From CAWCKS01 sp963796195 (GTDB taxonomy: Bacteria > Pseudomonadota > Alphaproteobacteria > Rhizobiales > Xanthobacteraceae): a DNA stretch of 64,000 nt. The position numbers were made by a program, and so were the translations under genes. Numbering within the stretch: the first letter of the stretch is position 1; each line of letters begins with the position of its first letter. Positions 27,727 through 35,824 of this stretch are shown here, one piece after another. The notes beneath the pieces were generated by a model. That model saw only the letters and a program-made list of their open reading frames with translations, did no database searches and was not told where the DNA came from. The stretch covers positions 164,445 to 228,444 of the forward strand of contig CAWCKS010000012.1 of assembly GCA_963796195.1 (NCBI GenBank), written 5' to 3'.

Positions 27727-28983
27727 ATGCTTGAGCGAACTCCGCCGCAGTTCCGTGAACTGCAAGAAATCACCATGCAGACGGACACGCGCGATATCCT
27801 CGCGCATGCCACGCGGCAGTCCGAAAGTTACGAAGACTATTTCCTCGTCGATATCGATGCCCACGTCAGCGAGACCTCGTTCTGGAACGAGATTCTGGCG
27901 CTGATCGACAACGACGTGATCCGCCACATGGGCCAGGCGATTATGGAGCGGCCGGGCACCGCCGGTGCGCTGCTCAACATCCAGCCCGGCATGCTCTACC
28001 AGCATCTCTACGGCCGCATCCCGCACCAGCAGGCGCTGCTCGAGAAGGTCGAGAAGGGCAGCGACAGCGGTCATCCGTTCACGCAAATCGCGCGGCGCTC
28101 GATGGACGCGCTCGGCCTCGATTACCAGGTCGTGTTCCCGACCCCGATGCTGACGCTCGGCATGCACCCGCAGGACGACATCGAGGCGGCGCTAGGCCAA
28201 GCCTACAATAAATGGCTGACGTCGCGCATCCTGCCCGAGGACGAGCGGCTGAAAGGTCTGGTCTACCTGCCGTTCAACACGCCGGAAGCCTGCGTCGAAG
28301 AGGTCAAGAAGCACGCCGCCGATCCGAACGTCATCGGCTTCACGGTCTGCTCGACCCGCAACAAGCCGGTGCATCACAATGCCTACATGAAGCTCTATGC
28401 AATGATGGAGGAGACCGGAAAGCCGTTCGTCTTCCACTCCGGGTTCAACTGGAACGACCCCTCGTTCCTGCAGTTGAACCGCTTCATCTCGATGCACGCG
28501 CTGTCGTTCGTGCACTACAGCCTGATCCACATGACCAACTGGGTCATCAACGGTCTCCCTGAACGTTTTCCGAAGATGAAGGTGCTGTGGGTCGAGAGCG
28601 GGCTCGCGTGGATCCCGTTCCTGATGCAGCGGCTCGACCACGAGTACCAGATGCGCTCGTGCGAAGCGCCGCTGCTCAAGCGGCTGCCGAGCGAGTACAT
28701 GCGCGACATGTTCTACACCAGCCAGCCGCTGGAAAAGACCAACATGAAGCTGCTGCAGGCGACGATGGAATGCTTCAACGCCGAGACGCAGCTGCTCTAT
28801 GCGTCAGACTGGCCGCACTGGGACTTCGATCCGCCGAGCGCGATCACCACGCTGCCGTTCCTGTCCGACCAGGCCAAGCGCAATATTTTGGGCCTGAACG
28901 CGGCGCGCGTCTTCAACCTCGAGGTCAAGCGGCAGCGGCCGAAGGCGGCGCAGGTGCTCAGCAGTCGGCCGGGCGTTTCATAA
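27727..28983 (+). CDS. Amidohydrolase 2 family TIM-barrel metallohydrolase
   Basis: 418 residues. GGGAG lies 9 bases before the ATG at 27727; an in-frame ATG at 27775 is an alternative. The metal motif is DxH instead of HxH (FLVDIDAHVSE), followed by a barrel His in FVFHSGFNWNDPSF and the catalytic Asp in YASDWPHWDFDPP. The last block is nearly the same in the two amidohydrolases at 55.7-57.9 kb. It is followed after 1 base by a 97-residue unknown gene and then a Rieske ferredoxin gene, probably one operon. Decarboxylation or hydrolysis of a cyclic substrate is likely from family knowledge. Confidence 0.9.
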   Translation: MLERTPPQFRELQEITMQTDTRDILAHATRQSESYEDYFLVDIDAHVSETSFWNEILALIDNDVIRHMGQAIMERPGTAGALLNIQPGMLYQHLYGRIPHQQALLEKVEKGSDSGHPFTQIARRSMDALGLDYQVVFPTPMLTLGMHPQDDIEAALGQAYNKWLTSRILPEDERLKGLVYLPFNTPEACVEEVKKHAADPNVIGFTVCSTRNKPVHHNAYMKLYAMMEETGKPFVFHSGFNWNDPSFLQLNRFISMHALSFVHYSLIHMTNWVINGLPERFPKMKVLWVESGLAWIPFLMQRLDHEYQMRSCEAPLLKRLPSEYMRDMFYTSQPLEKTNMKLLQATMECFNAETQLLYASDWPHWDFDPPSAITTLPFLSDQAKRNILGLNAARVFNLEVKRQRPKAAQVLSSRPGVS

Positions 28984-28984
28984 A

Positions 28985-29278
28985 ATGTCTGCGGTGCAGG
29001 AGAAAGCAGCACTCGGCGACGATTTTGTCGCCGCTTGCGAGCGTGCGCTCGATGCCGGCCAGCCAGGCGAGGTCAGCGACGCCGACCTCGCACGCGTCAT
29101 GACCGCGGCGGTGCGGCTCTATGCAGCGAAGCGTGACGGCGCGACGTCGCCGGCGCAGCCGGTGCTGGCCGAACAAATAACGCCGACCGAGATCGTGGTG
29201 ACGGTGAGCGACTTGATCCGCGCCGCCGGGTTGAACCTCTGGGACGTGTCGATGTGGTTCAACCGGAGCGGAAGGTGA
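28985..29278 (+). CDS. Small acidic protein of unknown function, 97 aa, in amidohydrolase/Rieske operon
   Basis: The ATG is one base after the upstream stop, so the genes are almost certainly co-translated. The sequence is largely helical and acidic at the N-terminus (ALGDDFVAACERALDAGQPG), with a C-terminal segment VVTVSDLIRAAGLNLWDVSM ending WFNRSGR. No signal peptide, Cys pairs or known domain were recognised. Its fixed place between the hydrolase and the ferredoxin suggests an accessory or small-subunit role (inference). Confidence 0.78.
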   Translation: MSAVQEKAALGDDFVAACERALDAGQPGEVSDADLARVMTAAVRLYAAKRDGATSPAQPVLAEQITPTEIVVTVSDLIRAAGLNLWDVSMWFNRSGR

Positions 29279-29291
29279 GTGGAGCAAGAAA

Positions 29292-29681
29292 ATGCCCGAA
29301 GTGAACATCGGTCCGGCGTCGGACTTCAAGGATCCCGGCCGCAAGATCATCGGCTTCGAGCGCTTCGAGGTTGCCGTGTTCAAGCTCGATGGCGAGTTCT
29401 TCGCCTACCTCAACCATTGTCCGCACATGGGCGGCCCGGCGTGCCAGGGCAAGATGATCCACAAGGTCGAAGAGCTCATCGCCGACGACCGCACCTCGAA
29501 GGGCATGGCGTTCTCCAAGACCAAACTCCATGTCATCTGTCCGTGGCACGCGTTCGAGTTCGATATCCGCACCGGCATCCACCCTGGCAACGCCCGGATG
29601 CGGCTGCGCAAGATCGACGTCGCGCTGTCCGGCGGCGACGTTGTGGTCAGCGTGCCCGAGGCGCGCGAAGCGGCGGAGTGA
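29292..29681 (+). CDS. Rieske [2Fe-2S] ferredoxin-like protein with long inter-ligand insert
   Basis: 129 residues consisting of a single Rieske domain. The cluster ligands are in NHCPHMGGPACQG and VICPWHAFEFDIRTG. The two ligand pairs are separated by 37 residues instead of the usual 15-17, the insert being charged (HKVEELIADDRTSKG). The domain probably delivers electrons to an oxygenase. No partner reductase is in the window. It is the third gene of the amidohydrolase operon and resembles the Rieske protein at 58146-58559 in its extended insert. Confidence 0.9.
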   Translation: MPEVNIGPASDFKDPGRKIIGFERFEVAVFKLDGEFFAYLNHCPHMGGPACQGKMIHKVEELIADDRTSKGMAFSKTKLHVICPWHAFEFDIRTGIHPGNARMRLRKIDVALSGGDVVVSVPEAREAAE

Positions 29682-29732
29682 TCGTGCGAGCAACGAGCAC
29701 TGAAGCTGTCGCGGAGTGCTGTTGGGAGTTCG

Positions 29733-30896
29733 TCACATGAACTTCGGCAGCACCTTGGTCCACAGTGCTTCCGTCGATTTCATCAGCTTGGCGTGTGGCA
29801 CCAGCGCGTTGTAGGTGTAGCAGAACAGCCAGTCGACCGGCTGCCGCTTCATGTTGGCTTCCAGCGCCCGCGTCACGGTGTCGACGGTGCCGACCAGCGC
29901 GTGCCCGAGTGCAATGGACTCCTTCGCCGTGGAGAATTTCTTCGTCACCGGATCCATCGAGCCGCGGCGGAAGCCGAACGGCTCGAACCACGCCTTGCCG
30001 GAGAAGCGGCCGGAGTCTTCCCACAGCGCCATCGCTTCCTCATCGGTGTCGCAAATGATGACGTCGCGCAGCAGCCCGGTGCCTTGGCCGCGCGGTTTGC
30101 CCGAAACTTCCGCATAGAGGTCGAACAGCGGCGCCTCGTAGGCCTCGTGCATCGGCGGCAGGATCGCGGTGACGCCCTCGGTCGCGGCCCAGCGGATCGA
30201 GTTCGGCGATGAAGCGAACGGCAGGAACACCGGCGGATAAGGTTTCTGCAGCGGCTTCGGCACCACGCCGACCGATTTCAGCATGCCGTTCTCGACGCCC
30301 TTGCCGTACTTCACCGTGGTCTCGAGATCCCACGGCGTCGCGCCCGCCGGCACCTTCCAGTACTTGCCCTGGAAGGTCAGCATCTCCTCGGTCCAGCATT
30401 TCTTGATGATCTGCCAGTTCTCCTCGAACGCCTCGCGGTTGGCTTTGTCGATCTCATCGTGCTGGTGCGGCAGCGTGCCTGACACGCCGTGGGTCTGCTG
30501 GGCCATGATGTCGACCCAGCGCCGCTGGTAGCCGCGGGCGAACCCGGCGCAGGCGCGGCCGCCCGTCATGTGGTCGAGCATCGCGATGTCTTCGGCGACG
30601 CGGATCGGGTTGGCCGCGGGCAGCACGATGCCGAGCTGGCCGACGCGGATGCGCTTGGTCTGCATCGCGAAGTAGAGATCGAGCAGTACCGGGTTGTTGG
30701 AAACTTCAAAACCCTCGATGTGGAAATGATGCTCGGTGAAGCTGACCGAGTCGTAGCCGAGATCGTCGGCAAGTTTGACGAGCTCGGTGAGCTCTTTCAG
30801 CATGCGCTGGTAGAGCTCCGGCCGCGTCGCTGCCATGCCCTGCTCGATTTCGGCGCGCGAAGCGACGCTCGGCAGGCAAAAGATCGATGCTTTCAT
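29733..30896 (-). CDS. LLM-class (luciferase-like) flavin-dependent oxidoreductase
   Basis: 387 residues with the bacterial-luciferase TIM-barrel pattern: MKASIFCLPSVASRAE at the start, DDLGYDSVSFTEHHFHIEGF, RIRVGQLGIVLPAANPIRVA, then EDIAMLDHMTGGRACAGFARG. Such enzymes use FMNH2 or F420 for monooxygenation or oxidation of small organics. It converges on the Rieske ferredoxin gene. The gene neighbourhood (amidohydrolase, Rieske ferredoxin, SDR) suggests that it acts in the same catabolic route. Confidence 0.9.
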   Translation of the reverse strand: MKASIFCLPSVASRAEIEQGMAATRPELYQRMLKELTELVKLADDLGYDSVSFTEHHFHIEGFEVSNNPVLLDLYFAMQTKRIRVGQLGIVLPAANPIRVAEDIAMLDHMTGGRACAGFARGYQRRWVDIMAQQTHGVSGTLPHQHDEIDKANREAFEENWQIIKKCWTEEMLTFQGKYWKVPAGATPWDLETTVKYGKGVENGMLKSVGVVPKPLQKPYPPVFLPFASSPNSIRWAATEGVTAILPPMHEAYEAPLFDLYAEVSGKPRGQGTGLLRDVIICDTDEEAMALWEDSGRFSGKAWFEPFGFRRGSMDPVTKKFSTAKESIALGHALVGTVDTVTRALEANMKRQPVDWLFCYTYNALVPHAKLMKSTEALWTKVLPKFM

Positions 30897-31020
30897 TGTT
30901 TCGTCCCGTGAACTGTTCTGGTTCTTGATTGGGGCGTAAGATCGGAAAGGAGGCGGCAAGGGCGCAAGGCCAGGTGCATCAGTCTGCTTACATGGTTAAG
31001 CCTCGGTTAAGATTGAGTAG

Positions 31021-31145
31021 CGACCTGCCCCTGAAAGGGGGAGGTCGATCGCGCAAGCGAACGGGTGGGTGGTCTTTTTGAGTCAAAGCGATGGTTAAGC
31101 TTGGAGACCGACCACCCCGACCCTCCCCCTTGCAGGGGGAGGGAG
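31021..31145. repeat. Intergenic inverted repeat, related to 9643-9798
   Basis: Two G/C-rich arms: CCCCTGAAAGGGGGAGGTCG near 31028-31047 and CCTCCCCCTTGCAGGGGGAG near 31122-31141. GGGTGGGTGGTC and its inverted form GACCGACCACCCC lie inside. It occupies a 342-bp gap (30897-31238) upstream of the glycosyltransferase genes. No other feature was seen there. Confidence 0.65.
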
Positions 31146-31238
31146 AACCAAGAACCGCTTAAGCCTTATTTAGCCGCGCTGGACGATGCTGGGCGCCGCG
31201 AGGGCGGACCGCCTCGTGCTGACCGTGACCAAAGAAAA

Positions 31239-32286
31239 ATGAACTGCGTCGTCATCCCAGCCTATCGCGCCGCCGCCAGCATTCTTGACGTGATCGCGCG
31301 CGTCGGCCCCGAGATCGGGTTGATCGTCGTGGTCGACGACTGCTGTCCTGAAGGCACCGGCATAACGGTGTCGCATCGCTGCAACGACCCGCGCGTCGTC
31401 GTGCTGGTGCATGACGTCAACCAGGGCGTCGGCGGCGCCTTCATGACCGGCATGCGTTACGCTGCACGGCGCGGCGCCGACATCATCATCAAGGTCGATG
31501 CCGACGGCCAGATGGACCCCGCGCAGATCCCGGCGCTGATCCATCCGATCACCGCGGGCGACGCCGACTACGTCAAGGGCAACCGTTTCTTCTTTCTCAC
31601 TCAATGCGGCATCGATGCCATTCGCGCGCAAGATTGGTAATCTCGCGCTGTCGTTCCTCGCAAAACTGTCGACCGGTTACTGGAACATCATGGACCCGAC
31701 CAACGGGTTCTTTGCGATTCACGCGCGCGTCGCCGACCTTCTCGCCGAGCAGGATATCGCCAAGCGCTTCTTCTTCGAAACCGATCTGTTGTTTCACCTC
31801 GGCCTGCTGCGCGCCCGCGTCATCGAATATCCGATGCAGGCGTTCTATGGCGACGAAATCTCCAACCTGAAGATCTCGAAGGTGTTCGGGCCGTTCCTTG
31901 CCGGTCACCTCAGGAACACCGCGCGGCGTATCCTGTATCGCTACTTCTTGCGCGATTTTTCGGTCGGCTCGCTGCAGTTGTTCTGTGGCGCCCTGCTGTT
32001 CAACTTCGGCCTTGCCTTCGGAGCCTACCACTGGGCCAAGGGCGTTGCGACCAACGAGCTGGTGCCGACCGGCACCATCATGATTGCGGCGATCACGTTG
32101 TTGATCGGCTTCCAGCTGCTGCTGGCGTTCCTGAGCTACGACATCGGCACCACGCCACGCGAGGTGCTGCACCCCTTCCTCGAGCGCGGCCGAAAATCGC
32201 CAGAGTTTCCGTTCGCCAGCAAGCCGGCGGCGAAGGATGTTGCCGTGAGCGATGACCAGTCACGCCGCTTGCGGAAGATTTCCTGA
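31239..32286 (+). CDS. Family 2 glycosyltransferase with C-terminal membrane helices, one frameshift
   Basis: About 348 residues after repair. The N-terminal GT-A domain shows MNCVVIPAYRAAASILDVIA, the nucleotide-binding LIVVVDDCCPEGTG and the DxD-type acceptor region IIIKVDADGQMDPAQIP, as in dolichyl/undecaprenyl-phosphate sugar transferases. An extra T in TTCTTTC near 31592 shifts the frame after KGNRFF. The true sequence continues to MPFARKIGNLALSFLAKLST and the ACCEPTOR loop MDPTNGFFAIH. Two membrane segments follow (LFCGALLFNFGLAFGAYHWA; IMIAAITLLIGFQLLLAFL). It probably makes a polyprenyl-phosphate sugar for the two GT87-like proteins downstream. Confidence 0.87.
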
Positions 32287-33509
32287 TGCAAGGCATGCAT
32301 TGGACCGATAGCGGAACGGCGCGGCCGGCTGCTGTCCCGCTGGCCGTCTTCCTCATCAGTGCGATCTTCGTCGCGCTGAACACCGTGCATCTGGCCGTGC
32401 TTTACGCGGTCGGCGAATGGATCAGGGATCGCGCCGGCCACTACATTCTCGCCGACTTCGTGACGCTGTGGTCGGCGGGTGCGCTGGTGCACGATGGTCA
32501 CGCTGTCGGCGTCTACGATTGGGAGATCGCCAAGCACGCGCAAGTTGCGGTGACCGGCATCGATTACACCGGCCATCTCGGGTTTCATTACCCGCCACCG
32601 TTCCTGTTCGTCGTCGCCGCGCTGGCCCGGCTGCCCTTCGGCATCTCTTATGTCGGCTGGGTGGCGGCAACCTTCGTGCCCTACGCTGCCGTGGTGCGCG
32701 CGCTGGTCGGCAGGCCGATCGGCTGGTGGCTTGCGCTTGCTTTCCCCGCGCTGTTCTACAATTTCGTCATCGGCCAGAACGGTTGTCTCACCGCGGCGCT
32801 GATCGGCGGCACGCTGTTGTTCATCCCGACGCGGCCGATCCTTGCCGGCGTCTGTCTTGGGCTGCTCACCTACAAGCCGCAATACGGGCCGCTGTTTCCG
32901 ATTGCGCTGATCGCAACCGGCCAATGGCGTGTGATCGTCTCGGCTGCTGTGACCACGCTGGTGATCGCAACTGCGTCATGGCTCGCCTTCGGCAGCGACA
33001 CCTGGCTCGCCTTCTTCCACTGGGCGCCGATGACGCCGACCTTCCTGACCAACGGTGAAGTCTATTTCGGCAAGCTGCAGAGCATGCTCGGCTTCGTGCG
33101 CTTTGCCGGCGGCAGCGAGAATATGGCCTGGATCGCGCACTGGAGCCTTGCCGTAGGCGTTGCCGTTGCGTTGGTCTATCTCTGGCGCAGCGCCGTGCGC
33201 TACGAGCTGAAGGCCGCGGCGCTGGCGACCGGCGCGGTGCTGGTGACGCCTTACGTCTTCATGTACGACCTCGTCGTGCTGGCGATCCCGGCGGCGCTGC
33301 TGGTCCGCCTCGGCTTCGCCACCGGCTTCCGCAGGATCGAACTTTACGCACTGTGGATCGTCGCCGGGCTTCTGGTCAGCTTCGACGTCTTCATCGCGCC
33401 CGTCGGCTTCGTCGCCGCGCTGGTGCTTGCTGGTCTGATCGCCGACCGCGCGCTGGTCGAACTCGGCTTTGCGCGGCCGCATGCCGAACCGCTCGGTGCA
33501 TCGCAATGA
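32286..33509 (+). CDS. GT87/DUF2029-like polytopic membrane glycosyltransferase, copy 1
   Basis: 407 residues and about ten hydrophobic segments. It begins in TGATG overlap with the GT2 stop. Family-type features are the periplasmic-side acidic motif near the start (YILADFVTLWSAGALVHDG), GFHYPPPFLFVVAALARLP and VIGQNGCLTAALIGGTLL, then LGLLTYKPQYG and TPYVFMYDLVVLAIP. GT87 enzymes use polyprenyl-phosphate mannose or other sugars on the outer face of the membrane. The preceding GT2 could make such a donor. The acceptor is unknown. Confidence 0.85.
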   Translation: MQGMHWTDSGTARPAAVPLAVFLISAIFVALNTVHLAVLYAVGEWIRDRAGHYILADFVTLWSAGALVHDGHAVGVYDWEIAKHAQVAVTGIDYTGHLGFHYPPPFLFVVAALARLPFGISYVGWVAATFVPYAAVVRALVGRPIGWWLALAFPALFYNFVIGQNGCLTAALIGGTLLFIPTRPILAGVCLGLLTYKPQYGPLFPIALIATGQWRVIVSAAVTTLVIATASWLAFGSDTWLAFFHWAPMTPTFLTNGEVYFGKLQSMLGFVRFAGGSENMAWIAHWSLAVGVAVALVYLWRSAVRYELKAAALATGAVLVTPYVFMYDLVVLAIPAALLVRLGFATGFRRIELYALWIVAGLLVSFDVFIAPVGFVAALVLAGLIADRALVELGFARPHAEPLGASQ

Positions 33510-34712
33510 ATCCGCTCCACCAGTGCCCGCGACGGTTTACCGATCGGCGTCGTCTTCATCGTCGCGACCCTGATCGCGATGAACACGGTCTGCCTGCCGG
33601 TGCTCTACCTCGTCGGCAACTGGATCGTCGACGGCGAGGGTCGCAACATCGTTGCCGACTTCGGCACCCTGTGGACCACGGGCTCGCTGGTGCGCGATCA
33701 TCATCCGACGCTCGCCTATGATTGGGACGCGGTCCGGCACGCGATGACCGCGCTCACCGGCAACCAGCATCTCGGCCGCTTCGGTTTCCACTATCCGCCG
33801 CCGTTCCTGTTCGTCGTTGCGCTGCTGGCGCAGATTCCCTATCGCCTCGCCTTCGTGCTCTGGGTCGTCGGCTCGACCATTCCTTACGCCGCCGTGGTGC
33901 GCGCTCTTGTTGGCCGGCCGATCGGCTGGATTTTAGCGATCGCGTTTCCGGTGCTGTTCTTCAATTCGGTCATCGGCCAGAACGGTTGCCTCACCGCGGC
34001 GCTGATCGGCGGCACGTTGCTGTGCCTGCCGACGCGGCCGGCGCTCGCCGGCGTCTGCCTTGGGCTCCTGACCTACAAGCCGCAATACGGCTTGCTGTTT
34101 CCGCTTGTGCTGGTCGCAACCGCGCAGTGGCGCGTGGTGACTTCAGCGGCAGTGACTGCGATCGTGCTGGCCGTCGTATCGTGGCTCGCCTTCGGCACCG
34201 AGACATGGCTGGCGTTCCTGCAGCAGACGCCGATGGCGTCGCAGGCTTTCTTGTCCAATGGCGAAGCAAGCTTTGGCAAGATGCAAAGCCTGCTGGCGCT
34301 GGTGCGGTACGCGGGCGGGGGCGATAACCTTGCCTGGATCGCGCACTGGAGTTTGGTGGCGACGGTCGCGATCGCGCTGGTCGTACTCTGGCGCTCATCC
34401 GTACGCTACGAGATCAAGGCGGCGGCGCTGGCGCTCGGCGCCGTGCTCGCGACGCCCTACGTCTTCATGTACGACCTCGTCGCGCTGGCGATCCCGGCTG
34501 CCCTGATCGTGCGCGTTGGCCTGGAGACCGGCTTCCGCAAATCGGAAATCTATGCCTTGGCCATCGCCGGCGGGCTGTTGCTCAGCTTCTGCGTCGTCAC
34601 CGCGCCGGTCGGCTTCGTCGCCGCGCTGGTGCTCGGCGGCGTGATCATCGATCGCGCGCTCGCCGAATCGGGCTGGTCGGGGATTCCGCACGCCGTGTCC
34701 AGTGGCGGCTGA
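33506..34712 (+). CDS. GT87/DUF2029-like membrane glycosyltransferase, copy 2, N-terminal frameshift
   Basis: Tandem paralogue of the upstream gene, with the same motifs in the same order (ADFGTLWTTGSLVRD, FGFHYPPPFLFVVALL, VIGQNGCLTAALIGGTLL, LGLLTYKPQYG, ATPYVFMYDLVALAIP). The likely start is the ATG at 33506, which overlaps the upstream stop (ATGA). The frame opens MNPLHQ and must shift by one base near 33519-33526 to reach ARDGLPIGVVFIVATLIAMN, since no start codon exists upstream in the main frame. Repaired length is about 401 residues, close to the 407 of copy 1. Gene duplication followed by divergence of donor or acceptor is likely. Confidence 0.83.
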
Positions 34713-34714
34713 GC

Positions 34715-35824
34715 TTATCTGCTCGCAGTAACCGGCTGAATACGGCTGCCGTCGGTCACCTCATCTGGCACATTGATCGCGACCTTGTCGCCCGGCTTGA
34801 CACCCTCGGACACAGTGACGGTCGCGCCGTCGGTGCTGGCAACCTTGATCGGCCTGAAGCGGACGGTTTCGCCGTCGACCATCGCGATCGAGCTTTGATC
34901 GTTGCGCATCAATAGCGCGGTCGCCGGAATTTGCGGCTGGCTGACCAGCGGCACGTGCAGGATCAGGTAGGCGAAGCTGCCGGGAATGAAGAAATTGTCC
35001 GAATTGTCGAGGTCGACCTGGACCAGCATGGTGCGGGTCTTCTGGTCGAGTTCGCCGGTCATGCGCGAGACCGCCGCGGTTTTCGTGCGCTCCGGATTGC
35101 TGGCGTCCGAGACCTGGACGGCGTCGCCGACGTGGACGAACGGTGCATCGACCTGCTGCACATAGGCATAGATCCGCACCTTGCTGTCGTCGGAGATCGT
35201 CAGCATCGGCAACGCGCTGGTGACGTTGGTTTGCGCATTGGTGATCAGCGCGCCGGGATCGACAAAGCGCGCGGTCACCCGGCCACCGAACGGCGCGCGC
35301 ACGGTCTGGTAGGAGCGCTGGGTTTCCAGCACGGCGACGGTGTTCTCCGCGATCGTCGCGTCGGTCTCGGCCTGGTTCAACGCCACCTGGGTGGCGATAC
35401 CCTTGGAAAAGAGCTCGCGGGTGCGGTCGCGATTGCGGCGCTTGTTGGCGAGATCGGCCGAGGCGCCGGTGTATTGCTGCTCGAGCTCCGGCGATTCGAT
35501 GAAGGCGAGCACCTGTCCGGCCTCGACCTTGTCGCCCTTGTCGACGGAAATCGTCTTCAGATAGCCGGCGACCTTGCCGTAGAGCGTCGTGGTCGCGCCC
35601 GAGCGGAGATCGCCGAGCAGTTTTATCGTTCGCTCGGTGGGGCCGGCTGAGGCAGCAACCACCTCGATCCGCGGACCTTTGGCGGCATGCATTGCCCGCG
35701 CCTCGCGCACCGCCGCGATTTCGCCCGAGCGGGACAGGTAAAAATAGCCGACGCTGAGGGCGGCGGCGACGACCGCGCCTCCGCCGATCAGATAGAGCCG
35801 CATCGGGCGCCCAGACTTATCCAT
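34715..35824 (-). CDS. RND efflux periplasmic adaptor (membrane fusion protein, HlyD/AcrA family)
   Basis: 369 residues. The start is the ATG at 35824, which overlaps the RND pump stop by 8 bases (ATGGATAA). The N-terminal membrane anchor is LYLIGGGAVVAAALSVGYFYL. It is followed by a biotinyl-lipoyl domain (GKVAGYLKTISVDKGDKVEAG), an alpha-helical hairpin (ASADLANKRRNRDRTRELF), then the lipoyl second half YQTVRAPFGGRVTARFVDPG and the barrel. It links the inner-membrane pump to an outer-membrane channel encoded elsewhere. Confidence 0.93.
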   Translation of the reverse strand: MDKSGRPMRLYLIGGGAVVAAALSVGYFYLSRSGEIAAVREARAMHAAKGPRIEVVAASAGPTERTIKLLGDLRSGATTTLYGKVAGYLKTISVDKGDKVEAGQVLAFIESPELEQQYTGASADLANKRRNRDRTRELFSKGIATQVALNQAETDATIAENTVAVLETQRSYQTVRAPFGGRVTARFVDPGALITNAQTNVTSALPMLTISDDSKVRIYAYVQQVDAPFVHVGDAVQVSDASNPERTKTAAVSRMTGELDQKTRTMLVQVDLDNSDNFFIPGSFAYLILHVPLVSQPQIPATALLMRNDQSSIAMVDGETVRFRPIKVASTDGATVTVSEGVKPGDKVAINVPDEVTDGSRIQPVTASR

